Source: Pelodera strongyloides (lineage: Eukaryota; Nematoda; Chromadorea; Rhabditida; Rhabditidae). From it: a stretch of 64,000 nucleotides of DNA. The notes under the pieces were generated by a model. It had not been told where the DNA came from. It saw nothing but the letters and a program-made list of their open reading frames with translations, and searched no databases. The position numbers and the translations under genes are program-made. Location: positions 1 through 64,000 of the forward strand of contig JAANDG010000251.1 of the NCBI GenBank assembly GCA_036852015.1, in the 5' to 3' direction. Positions 37,001 to 49,400 of the stretch are shown piece after piece. Numbering within the stretch: the stretch's first letter is position 1; each line of letters starts with the position of its first letter.

Positions 37001-40000
37001 ATCTGCAATGACATCGGTGAGGGATTTACTTGCTTATTATGGATTTGCCCATAGATGCCCAAAAATAAATGGTTGTTGTATCTTATATTGAACAAAGACC
37101 CTGTTCAGGTGTTTGAATCAGTCGGAGACTACCATGCAGCAGCTCGGGTTTCTGAAGAACGCTCACCACCCAGTCACGCAATTAATCGAGGAATTCTGTC
37201 CGAAGGTTAGCGTTTAACTAATCAAAAATAATGAAGGGGTTAAAACGGAAAACACTCCAGTTTGGTTTTACCCACCCTAATGTTAGGGTTAGGGATGTCG
37301 TACGTATTTGTGTGTGCCGTTTATCCATTCATTCAGAAGTTTATTACGCATAAGACACTTGTTAAAACTGAGTTAGGATGCGAAGCTTTTGGAAAGAGAA
37401 GACTACGTTGTTCGATTGATTATGCAATTAGTTAATAATGTAATAAAATAATCTCAATGAATTTCAGGTTTCGGTTCTTTCATCTCCGGCTGGATTGGTC
37501 CCGGTGTAGGAATGACAACGCACACGGAGAACATTGGTGTGATTGGTGTCACCAGGGTATGTCGAACTGCTATTTTATAGACCGACGGTCGCGAGGTGCC
37601 GCGATTCTTGCGCCACATGAGTGCCACAGCCACATGTGCGCGACAGCACACCAATTGCGGAACCCTGGTACCAACCAAACATTATGAATTTTTTCGCCGC
37701 AGGGCATTCTTTAGTGCTACTTTTTCCGTAGACACGTAGGCACAAAATTTCGCAATGTAGTCGAAACTTGAACAATAGTTTCTGATCTCTTCTCACTAAA
37801 CCCTTATTGCTTACGTTAGTTTTAGTAACTTATTAGTTTACACATTTTAGTTTTTTAAATCTAACCAAGTTCCTTTTTTTTCACTTTTAATTTTTCAATT
37901 TGCAGGTGGCAAGTCGCTGGACAATGGTCGTTGCGGGAATACTTCTCATCGGTCTTGGATTGTTCACCAAGGTGGTAAAGCTGTCTCGCTGTCTTACATT
38001 CTTTTCGAACCACGTGTCATATCGCTTTAATAGCTAATCTTGATGCCTTGCTTTTTCAGGTCGGCGCTGTTCTTTCCACTATTCCGGACCCTCTTGTTGG
38101 TGGAGTTCTCGCCTCGTCCATGGCCATGGTATCAGGAGTAGCAATTGCAAATTTGCAACAGGTTGGTGCACAAACACACAAAAAGATAAAGATAAAGTAA
38201 ATCAAACTAATCCGCTGAAAATGTGTAGCGTGATCCAAATAGCCCAACTTGTCAACGCCAGAGTTACCCAGTAAATGTTAAAGGGAATATGTATGCCCTT
38301 TTTGAAGTTAAGCTGTATTAATATAATGTGTGTTCCACATTAAGGAAACAACAACAAAAATTGCTAAAAGTTTCCCATTTAAAAGAAAATGATTTTCAAA
38401 GTTCACCTTTTCCATAGTAAACGCGTTTACTGACACCCTGGCTTACACGGCAGTTCTGATGGAGCAAAAATTTAGCATATGTGTACATACATCGGCATAT
38501 AGCATGCAACGGCGACATATTTGCATGCAAAATCAGAATATTCGAATTTACATATTCAGTCGCCTACTTAAATTTATGTCTGGTGTGGAAACTCTAGTTT
38601 CGCAGTTGTGTTGCTCTTTTTGAGTGCCTACATATTCCCTTTCACATCTGTTTTGGGATATAAGCGACTGGAATGCAAGGTTACAGTAGAAGAAATATAT
38701 TCTGTTGCTGGCAACAAGAACGAGAAATCATGAAAATATTAATAATGAGGAATCATTGAACACCATCAGAGCAGTAGTGAAAATCAACGAAAAGAAAGCC
38801 ATATCCCACGTATGAAGATTGCCTGAAACGTAGAAACAGAGCGACAAGTAAGATCTAGAAAACGTTCACAGAGTGTTCAAGTTCAAGTTATGGTTATGGT
38901 ACTTATGCTACGGGGGACAGAAATTTTCCCATCGCATCGCAACAATATGTGTGACGAAAATCAAATAAAACGCTGCTATAAGGCCACACCCTATTACATT
39001 TGCGTGAAAAACGATCCCACGCTCTAAGCTCCGATGAAACCCTAAATTTTCATTTACTCTCAGGTTGATCTCTCTCTGTCGCGTAATATGGGAATTATTG
39101 GTTTCTCAATAATGGTCGGCCTGGTCATTCCTGGACATTTCAAGCAGTATCCAGTGCAGACAGGTGAGTTCTTCAGAATAATCATACGCGTGAAAACGGA
39201 TAAGAATGGGTCAAAAAAGGATGCGAATATCAGTTGCGCTGTTGAACGTGAAACGTTCTCTCTCTCTCTCTCTTTTCTCTCTATCTCTCTGTCTATTTCT
39301 CTTTCTCTTTCTCTCTCTCTCTTTCCCTTTATCTCTCTCTTCTCTCTATCTCTCTCTTTCGCTCTCTCTCCTCTCGCACTCTTTGAAATTTCTTTGACGT
39401 TGGCCCGTCCATCACTGCTAATTGTTAGTGTTTTAGGAGTCGAAGGCCTGGACCAAATTCTTAATATACTATTAACTCTTCAAATGTTCGTCGGTGCTCT
39501 CACTGCATGTATTCTGGATAACACTGTCGGAGGTGGAACTTTTATAATATTTAATTATTAATTATTAGTGGAATGCTTATTTTGCTTTGAAGTTCTCTAT
39601 CTGAATTGCCTGAATATAACTTAAATGTAGTGCGTGCAACATTCGGAACTTGTTAAACCAATAATTAAACCTGTAAATGTAAATTATTGATCTTATGCTG
39701 TAACGTATTTACCTGTAACAATAAGCAACGTTACCTTGATACTCCAATTTCAAGGCGCTACTCGTGAACAACGTGGTCTTCAAAGCAGAGGAAAAATGTG
39801 CGAAATTGCCTTGGAAGACGACGTTTATTCCTATCCGAAGCCGGTTATGAATGTCAGTTTTATATTTTGTTTGAAATAATTGATGACGTCATGTGGTAAT
39901 GAAAAAATTGACGTAATCCTGGTGCATTTCATAACAAAAATCTATTTTTTTTTCATAAATAATGGAACCGCAGAAATATTACATTTACTTAAACAAATGT

Positions 40001-40668
40001 ATGAAGAGTGGAATATCTTTCACTAGTAGAGCAACAAAAACGAAAACTGCGTAACCTTTGGACAAAGGCGCGCATTTAAAGGGTCAGGCCCATTTCAAAT
40101 GACCCCTATCTTTGATGATTCCATCTGATTCTCCATGTCAAATATAGTAGGATGCAATAATTTGCTAATTTTCAAGCGCGAAAATCACTCATTATTCAGC
40201 AATTTACCGTGAGCAGTCATACACAGCTATCCATCGCAGTTGGCACGCCCATTCGCGCTGATTGGCCGATATCGCAATTGCTACGCCCAATAGAGCATAT
40301 TGCCCAATTAGCGCGAAGGGGCGTCACAAATGCGATAAATAGTTGGGTATGACTGGCAGGGGCAAATTGCTGAATACTGCGTGAATTTTGCGCTTGAAAA
40401 TTAGAAAAATATTGCATCCTACTATATTTGACATGGAGAATCAGATGGAATCATCAAAAATAGGGGTTATTTGAAATGGGCCTGACCCTTTAAATTTCGA
40501 TGAACTACGGTAGCATTGATGTGAAATATGAAATTTCAGTTGTTGAAAAAGATCCCGTACGTCGAATATCTGCCCTTCATCCCAAAGGAAAAGAAAAACA
40601 ATCGAATTAACACAGAAGCCAGCAACTCCACGGTGATCACGTTGGCAGACTATACGGAAAAGATGTGA
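34093..40668 (+). CDS. SLC23 nucleobase/ascorbate transporter family protein
   Basis: Sodium-coupled ascorbate or nucleobase symporter of the plasma membrane (NAT/NCS2 family). Seventeen exons: 34093-34194, 34314-34385, 34626-34714, 34935-35070, 35283-35360, 35822-35922, 36112-36229, 36670-36817, 36949-37016, 37109-37205, 37468-37556, 37906-37971, 38060-38161, 39064-39163, 39437-39532, 39755-39852, 40540-40668. They sum to 1,689 bases, 562 residues, with every phase consistent. Motifs: [14 protein letters not shown] at the N terminus, [25 protein letters not shown] and [16 protein letters not shown], then the [11 protein letters not shown] stretch of the family signature region. The usual transporter glutamine of the NAT motif (QxxxxT) is not obvious. 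The tail is charged (PKEKKNN). The ATG is 5 bases after a CTTCAG acceptor. Introns hold MITEs at 35,477, 38,278 and 40,076 and a CT microsatellite. Substrate cannot be read from sequence. Confidence 0.93.
35477..35609. mobile_element. TAGCCCG inverted-repeat MITE (copy 1)
   Basis: Inverted ends TAGCCCG...CGGGCTA with internal arms containing ATTTGCATAC. It is clearly related to the better preserved copy at 60,739-60,889. TA at both edges is compatible with a Tc1/mariner-type target (inference). Located in an SLC23 intron. Confidence 0.65.
38278..38643. mobile_element. TTAA MITE, TTAAAGGGAATATGTA family (copy 2)
   Basis: Close copy of 7,773-8,136 in the same orientation; the right edge is mutated from TTTAA to TTTCA. 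It lies in the intron between SLC23 exons 13 and 14. Confidence 0.8.
39254..39385 (+). repeat. CT-rich microsatellite
   Basis: Imperfect (CT)n tract of about 130 bases in the SLC23 intron after exon 14. It keeps a long open frame by chance. Confidence 0.9.
40076..40492. mobile_element. TTAA MITE, TTAAAGGGTCAGGCCC family (copy 2)
   Basis: A 417-base copy of the element at 23,095-23,512. It lies in the last SLC23 intron, ending 47 bases before the final exon. Confidence 0.85.
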
Positions 40669-42285
40669 AGCAGTACAAAGCGGAATGGCACGTGGTTTTG
40701 AACATTTTCGGTGCCCGCCCGTCCCGGAACAGCACACAATGATTAGCAATTGTCTCACACTCTGCATAGGTAGTTTGCAACCCATCCTGTAACAAAATCT
40801 CTAATTGCCATATTTCGAAAGATTCACACCTTGTATTGATTAAAAAAATATGTTTTATTCCAAATCAATGAACGTATTTTCCTAAATTTATGCTGAACAC
40901 CTTGCCAGTTTACAACACCTTAATAATACTGATGAGTTGTATGTAGAATATGAGCGAGAAAAAAATTGAGCATAATTAGAAAGTGCAAAATTGGGATAAA
41001 TTATGCACAAACATTTTTTAGCGTTAGATGATTTCAAACATTTTTGTTACTTTCTTTATTTTCTCCTTTTTCTTTTTTTTTCAGATGTAAACTCGAAACA
41101 ATTAAAGTAAATAATTATTCCTTCATGTTGCATCACGTCTCTGTCATATTCCATTAGGGAAAATTGGTCTACATTTTTCTATTCAATTTATGATATCCTT
41201 GAAAAGTTAGGTATTGAATATTCCGTCCATTTTTTCAGCAGAAACTATCTGTCAGACTTTAATAGCCTTATTTATTGTACTACGAGTATACAAACATTCT
41301 GACACTTTTCTGTATAAATGTTGTCGCGTTTTTTTTTTGCAAACTGATTATCCAGCTTGCCAACCAGTCTGCATATACAATAAGGAAAATTGTTTATCGT
41401 TTTTCTCCGTAAAATATTGCTCAACCGACGTTGTACACTACGAGTAATGTCAAATTTTAACAGGAACTTTTGTCAGGTGTACCCTTTTTATTGTAGGACG
41501 AGAATGCAAGGTGTGCAAATATATCCTGGCGCTTGTATTATTATTAACTCTTTATTCCAAAAATTGTACATACTATAAAATACATCAGGAGAGATAAAAA
41601 CACTCAACAACTAATACTGAGAAAAATTTATTAGGTGCAATGTACATATATTCGTGGGATTAATTGTACTTTATTTATTTTGGTATCGTATCTCGTTTCA
41701 TCTAAAGGATCGTCCTCGATTCTTCAATCCGCTTTTTACTGTAAAGAAAAAACATAGGGCTTATATTTTTTCTTAAAAAAATATAAGAAAAAACATGAAA
41801 CTTCAATCCGCTTCCGCTTTCCGCTTTCTACTTCTAAATCTGCTTTTTACTGTAAGTACTGTAGTCACAAGGAAAAAATTCCCGGCGTGCTGTGTGTGGG
41901 TTAGTTCTTCCCCTTTTGAATTTTTTCTAGCAGTGCGCCAAATATCAGTATCTAATAATTTAATATCATTTACGTAGACAATCTAATTATGATTTTCTTC
42001 TTCTTACTTTCTGAATATTCAAAAGAGGGACACTTATTTTTTACGACCATTCTATCTCATTTGTTTTAGTATCCGACCCGAATGCAAAGAGAAAAACGGC
42101 AATATTTAACAATTTGAAATCACTTACATATCGTTATGGAAGAACTGTTGGCAGCCAAACATTGCTTGCCAAAACTCGACTGCTGTAATTGTGGAGGGGT
42201 CACTGACTCATGTACGCGAAAAACTTGTGAATTTTTTCTCCCGGATAGTACCCAAGGAGTTTGAAGTAAAGTATACGTAAATAAA

Positions 42286-42375
42286 TAGAAGTTACGTTCG
42301 CTTTAACAGTTACAAAACAATCCTTTAAAATAGAAAGTTATGTTCGCTTTAACAGTTACTAAACAATCCTTTACA
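42286..42375. repeat. 45-base tandem duplication
   Basis: Two adjacent copies of a 45-base unit (TAGAAGTTACGTTCGCTTTA...) with a few differences. Confidence 0.8.
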
Positions 42376-43406
42376 TTTACTCAATGTAACCAGAATTTTA
42401 GATCAAAACCATAGGCCCACAGGAGGATAACCGACCAGAATTTGTTAGCAATGACTCACACATTTGTGTTGTTTGTGAATTAGACCTCATCTGTAGGTAT
42501 TTCAACAGGCGATCGTTTGAAGGTTGTTCGAGGTACACACAAACCAAGTAACTGGTTATTACAGTCTCCCAAGACTTGCTGAATTAAACAAAGGTTTTCG
42601 GTGTAAGACTGCATGCGCACGGAGCTCCACTCTTTATTCAAAAGTTCGTAATCCCTTGAAAATTTTGAAAGTTAGGTGTCTTGATTGTATTTTGCGAAAA
42701 AATGACGCAATTTCAAGTAAATAGGGCTTTCTATGTAAGAGATTATATGTCCAACTGTTCTTTGCTAAATATAACTGCTGATGGCTGCAAGGTGTTTTTA
42801 TAAACAATGAACAAATTAATACCCAATGGTTAAAAAAGGATAAAGCTAGGACTGTTCTTTAGGGCCCCGAAGGGTCCCTACAGTCCGCTCTGGTCTACCG
42901 AAGTAGTGCGCTCCAGATCCAGAGATTTAGGCCATCTTTCATTACGGAATGGGTGGCCAGCCCTGATGATGCTTGTAAGGTGTTTTTAAAAACAATTCTC
43001 AACCAAATACCAGAAGTATGTAAAATAAACAACCTTTTTTGGCATTCCTGGCGTTCAAGACACGGTTCGATGAAAATCTTTTCGACAATAGACACTGCAC
43101 GATTATTAAAATATTCTTCTTCAATAGTAATGAACCACAACAATACGTCACTGAAAAACAACAGATGAAGACTTTGACCTTTGTCAGATCAAATCATTGC
43201 AAACACGATTACTGGACATAATAATTGAATTCCTGCACCAATTTAATAACACTACCCCTTATTTTGGAAACAGGTTAGCGGGTAGATTTTATAAAGGTGC
43301 CGGAATAAAGGTGTACGCTCTTGCAGCATAAAAGATTTATTTATTTATTTAATGAAATAGCAACCTTCACTGTTGTGGTGTGTGAGACATCATTATTTAA
43401 TTATAC

Positions 43407-46400
43407 CTTAAAGGTGAGCCCTCGGGCAGTAAAGGGTATTTGCCTCCGATGATTTCCTCAATAAGTTTGTCGAATAGTTCTCTCGTCGTGCTCTAGAAAT
43501 ATGACATTAGCCGTCGTATTAGAGAAAAAAATGTTCGCGGTAGTGAAAAAAGCACAAAAAGATATAGAAGAATCTTTAATTATTTTGTTATTCAGGAAAG
43601 ATTAGGAAAGATTAGGATTATAATTTTTAGTTTTTTATAGAAGGTTTTTTTCAAATTTTTTTTTTCAATTTTTTTTTTTCAATTTTAATAAAAATTGGTG
43701 TAGCACCTTTACATTTTTGAATTTAAAGCGAAATGCTAACCCCTTGGGAATATTTGCATATGATAAGCAAATCCTATGTATCCTATGCTAATTTTGTACG
43801 ATCGTCCACGGCAATCATGCAAAATTAGCATAGGATACATAGGATTTGCTTACCATATGCAAATTTTCCAAAGAGGCTAGCATTTCGCTTTAATGAAGAA
43901 AAAAGGGAAATAAGCGAACTTTATGAACCTGATACTCAAGCATACCTGAAAATATTCTGTATATTTTTCCGTATCAATCGCCTTGTACGACGTCAAACCT
44001 CGGAGAATTGCTGTCCGCATGAAGTGCCCTTCTTCTACTTTGAGCAAGTGGCCAATGCTGAAAAAATTTGTAATTCGCAAAATACTAGAAATAATAATTT
44101 TATCTTTTTATGAAACAACACCACAGGAACCACCGATACCGACATAAATATTCACAAATCGACCTACTATTTCATGCTTCTCGGGTCACAGAAGGCAGCA
44201 TCGTATATGATACGAGCTCGAGTTTTGAGTGACAAGTTTTCCTGTAAACATACTTCTCTCCTAATTAACTACATTGGAACTCTCCAACTTCATATGATCT
44301 AATAGAACAGACATGGTCAATTGTACAGCGCACCGCATTACGGCATTGACCGAATAGACATCGCATGCGGTCAAAGATCCAAGGGCCACCTCATGAAGCT
44401 TGCGGACCCGTTTGCGTACCGCAGAGAGATAAAAAGAAGGGTTTTTCCATTAATAAAATTCCTTATTAATATGGTCTCATAAAATAAAATATAACCGTCT
44501 TTTCCATTAGATAGTTGACGATCTTCTTCAATACATTCTCAGAGTAGCAAACTCGGAATAATCCCTTCGCGTCATGATTTACAATGGGTGGGATGTCACG
44601 ATCAAAGTGAACCAATATACTCTCACCTAAAGTTGAAAAAAATGCCCACACATACTTTTCACAAGAATTGTGCATGCGTGTTCTAGTATTGTTCCATATT
44701 TTCAATATCGCCATTATATGGTCTACTGTTAGGGGTCGAAACTCGAAACGAGGCACCCCACCATCTACCCTTATTCAATTGTAACGTTTTTCGTTCACTT
44801 TTCCTATTATTTTATATCTATTGTAATATATAATTACCAGCCGGCTACGCCGCCCGAGGCGACTTTCTAGTAAATTTACTTTATTTTATGCATACGTGAA
44901 ACGTAGATTAAAAATCAGTTAAAAAAATTAGGGCAAGGATCATATGCTAAAATCCTGGCTTCGTCCCTTCTTTTGCTGCTCTAGATTTGCATGGCCTTTG
45001 TAATTTACACCTAATACTTTGAGCGCCGCGGAAACGCCCGAACGATACACCACACATATTCCATATATGCAGCCTTTCTTGGACGTTTGTGAGAGGGGCG
45101 CTCGGGAAGTGAGATGGCTCAGTGCACGGGAACGTGAACTACTGAACCAATCCTACAACCTGAGCGTAACGCACATCATCCAAACGTACAATCAAACAAA
45201 CGCACAAACAAACAAAGCTCCCAACTTTATATAATCAGATGTTTTTTTTTCTATTGGATTCATAAGGTTATATGTGTTGTGATGTGCTACGTGACTGATA
45301 TTCGCGACAAGTACGCCGTAAGTCGAACCCAGCAAACCAAGATACAGAGCTGTTGGAGGAGCACGCTGATTCGCGAGACAGTAAACTTATTTAAAGAATG
45401 ATGCATGCAAACTATATATTAGCTTCTATTTTAACAAAGTCATATGTACTCACCTTTAGAGAGAACTTTCAACTGGGATCCAAGAATACCATCTGTGTTT
45501 TTCGCAGAAACGAACAACGGAACTTCCCACAATCCGGACGTCGACCTAGATATTCAGCATAGATTATACGAAAGAGCATTTAGAAGTAAAGACGACAATA
45601 GATGTTCCCCATAATTTTGCAGCAATTATAAAAATGTCATCCATTACAGTCCTAAACGAATAAACCCTTTTTTTTCTGCTGGTATAACAAAATGGCCGTC
45701 ACATCTTTATCAGTTTTACCCAGTGTAACTCTTAGTACCTTATGGTATACAAGATGCATGTTGAAAACAATAATTGGTATTTGTGAAAAAAAAACATATA
45801 TAAAAATAACCCATTTTCCATTCCCATTTGCTGTACTTTATATACTGAGCCGCTCGAATCGTTCTCTGTGACAGTGAGCACGGGGTGGTGTTTCTGACAA
45901 GGGAATTGAATACAGAATTAGACAATGATCCGAACTATTTCACTGGTTCCGCGGATGAACGTTCAAAGCGAAATACCGGCCGGTTTTTGAAACGCATCTC
46001 AAGTACTTGCATTCCTATGCATTTATGCAACGTGCGTGTCTAATTGGGGTGTAGTTTTTGTTCTAATTTTTGCTTATTTGCATATATGCTGCATAAGAAA
46101 GGAGGTGCACGCAATGCGTTTCAAAAACCGGCCGGTATTTCGCTTTAAATATACTTTCAAAGTTAAAATTGGTTTGCAATTCCACCCAATTCCACTTTCC
46201 CATCTTACATCGTGTCCTCCCACACAATTTACTCAGTTTTAAAATGCTACAGTACTTTAAATAGATTATTAATATACTACAGTACTTAAATTGAGTTTAT
46301 AAAAAGAAAATATAACCTTTTTATAAATACAATGAATATATAATGGAATGAAGGTATTAGACATTTTCTCTCCAGTGATTTTAGTTACGTAGGTTTGATT

Positions 46401-49400
46401 TTTTTTAGGGAACGCGCTTTGTCAATCACGGCTTCACTACAAGTACCTGTTTTGCTCGATCAAATGGATAACATTAAACCTGTGTTATAAAATCGATTCC
46501 GATTCGGTAGATATCCACATTGCCGTCTGGGTTCAACTTTTTGTATGCATTTTGCAGTTCATTGAGAAAATCTGTGCTGATGGTGCTTCCATAGGAGAAC
46601 TTATTCAAATATGCCTGGAATAGCACCGTCATTCAACTATATAATGGTTAACTTACAATTAGTGACATCTCTTGGTAGGTGAGACTTGGTGAAAGAGGAG
46701 AACGTATGAGAAGACCGTAGGATGCTGTTCAGGAGAAGACTCCCTCTCATCTCTTCGTTGATCTCTCTCTCTCTTTCTCTCTACCAAATCGGCAAACCTT
46801 GAGGGCTAGCTCAAATGCTTCATCACCGATGACATCTCGAAACATTGCCGTAATCATCGCCCCCTGAAATATAAATAATCGTTTACGCTTCAAGAGGGTG
46901 CACCTTTATTCAAGGAGGTTCAAATTCAACGTTTGTTTGTGGCAGCGCATTCGCCTCTAACGCGATCAACCCAAGTTCCATTCGAATCCGGGACTCAGGT
47001 TGACAGAACCTGCGCGACTCTTCTTCACAAGCAGATAACATAAACAGCGCTGCGCTGAAGCAAGAAGTTAAAAGGACGTAGACAGCCTTCGTCAGAAGCA
47101 AGTTCTAAGTAGCGGCAAGCTCATTCAATGTTATCCGCATGTCCATATACCTTTGTAGCTAAAGATGTACACCGTTATTCGACAATCGTTTTTCCCCAAT
47201 ATGCCGGAGAGGAAAAATGTCAACTACTTCCGTTCCGTAATTTTTTGCTCTCCCATTAGATTAGATTCATATATGGAATTAACCTTTTGGTAAAAAATTG
47301 CCTCTCTGAAGACAGCATCACGTGCATCTGAGCGGTCAGCCTGAAAAATAGTAAGCTTAAAGCGGTACTGTACCTTTTTTACGGTTTTAGAAATAACCTT
47401 CTCGTGAACCTGACACTTTAGCACCTTTTCTTGTATTGTTTACTTTGGGCAACTCAACTGAAAGAATTTGAAACTGTAGTTATAAGTAACGTGGCAATAT
47501 CAAACTTGTTCTCACTCGCACTTTAGAATAAACAAACGGTTCTTATTCTTAGAAAAATCAGCATGAAAAACTGTATCCATTGATGCGTAAATCAAGAACG
47601 ACTCTTTTGCGCAGCTATTTGAAATTTTTTTTTATATTTGAAATTTTATTTTATTTTATTTTTATTTTTATTTGTAATTTATTTGAAATGTCGCCCTACC
47701 TCATAGACCAGTGCTGGTGTAAGGGGTTTCGTTCTTTCGAATGCTCGCTGTTGGGTTTTCATGTAGGCTTCATCCTAGATGTTTAAATAGCTGTATAAGG
47801 TCGCCCATTTTTTGAGAAGCTTCCTAGTTAACAAATGAGTTTAAATCTTTGCTCTTGCTCATTCTTAACCCGATACCGATAAAATTGCGGGCAAATGTTT
47901 CGTCGAGCGTTTCGCCAAAAAGGAAAAACAGACCACCATAATTAGCGCAGAAATTCCCCTACAGGGACTAGCTGGGTGTCCTCGTGTACCCTAGTACCAC
48001 CGTGGCAGAGTTATTTAGCTCGGCCACGCCATGTAAGGTTTATCCGAAGTGTCCTGTCCACAACCTACCTTGCGAGGCCTGGGGCGGCTGAGTTAGGGAA
48101 TTTATATGCCCTTCTACTGCAACATATTCGTCGCATTATTTCAGTAAAGATTGTTTTTCTTCTAAAAAAATTGGCCCAAACATGAAACTCATTAACATAG
48201 AAGGTACTGACCTGTTTGGTATTGAATGTAACTCAACTCGTTGTAAAATATGTCCTCTTATATCTTTTGAAGGTATCATAAGAAGCAGTTCCACAAAATA
48301 CTTTACCCCTACTTTCTGCACTAATACTTCTAATTGTAGTAGTAAAGGTTTAATTTATTGCATAACTTGCGATATTTGTAACATTCAATATGTAGGTGAA
48401 ACTAAAAATACCCTTAAAAACCGGTTTAATCAGCACCGATATAACATTAAAAAAGAATCCACAAACACCATACTATACAAACATTTCTCAACTTGCCAAC
48501 CAAGAAGCACAGATAAAAAATTTACTATTCATATTTTGGACAATTTGCAAGATAATATAGATAATAGTATTCGAAAATCCAAAGAACTTTTTTGGATTAG
48601 ACTGTTGAATACAGCATATCCCTATGGTTTAAATGACAACATTAAAGGCTATGGAATCATTAGTAATCACAACACTAAAGGATTAGGAAACAAAAATATG
48701 CCATATTTCGCTCTTAAAATCATTAGACCATCAAAAAATAGAGGTCCTCGAAAGAAAAAAATCCTTCCTATCAATGCCCCGCCTATTCATCCTTTTGTAA
48801 TTCCAGACTTATCTAATGAAGTAGATTATTCCACTTTGGTCTCTCTTAATTCTACTCTTTCTAAAGTCTTCAAAAGGCAACTCATACATAAATACTATGC
48901 ATCAGAATCCTCTATTGTTTACTGTCGTAACATAGAAGCCATTTGCGGTAAACTCTGTTCCCCAAATAACAACAAAAATTCAAACAAACATATAGGAATC
49001 AAATTCGATTTTAATGTTACCATTCCATACATAGAACATAAACATAAAGAAACTGATCTAAAATACATAATTAAAAAAGGAATCAGAAACATCTTCACTC
49101 TAAATAATATACCTAGTAGTATTCTTCCATCAGTTAACTATATTTACACATACAATATCCCTCTGGGCCCTAAAATGTTCAATTACAAAGCGTTTATAAA
49201 TTCTTCTAGACAACCTGCTAAAAGTTGCTATTCAACGCTAAACTTTGATGGCGCGCCGCGCAGATGTGGCGGGTGCGCGGCGAAGAAAAAGGCGGTGCGC
49301 CACAGGCACGCTGCGCACCCATTTCCGCGCACAGTCTGCGCCAGGCCGGCGCCCAGACTTCGCCGCGATTGCGCCCAGTCTGCGCCAGAATCGCAAAATC

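Noticed and set aside
39088..39561. 157-residue plus-strand frame with a long Ser/Leu run
   Set aside because: It is SLC23 exon 14 read through its intron; the run comes from the CT microsatellite.
42840..43340. LINE or gene fragment on the plus strand (42,953-43,168)
   Set aside because: The translation does not show recognisable RT or other domain residues; left unassigned.
44727..44756. Second hammerhead or Penelope-like 3' fragment (AGGGGTCGAAAC shared with the ribozyme core)
   Set aside because: Only about 12 bases match and no CTGATGA strand is present; likely chance.
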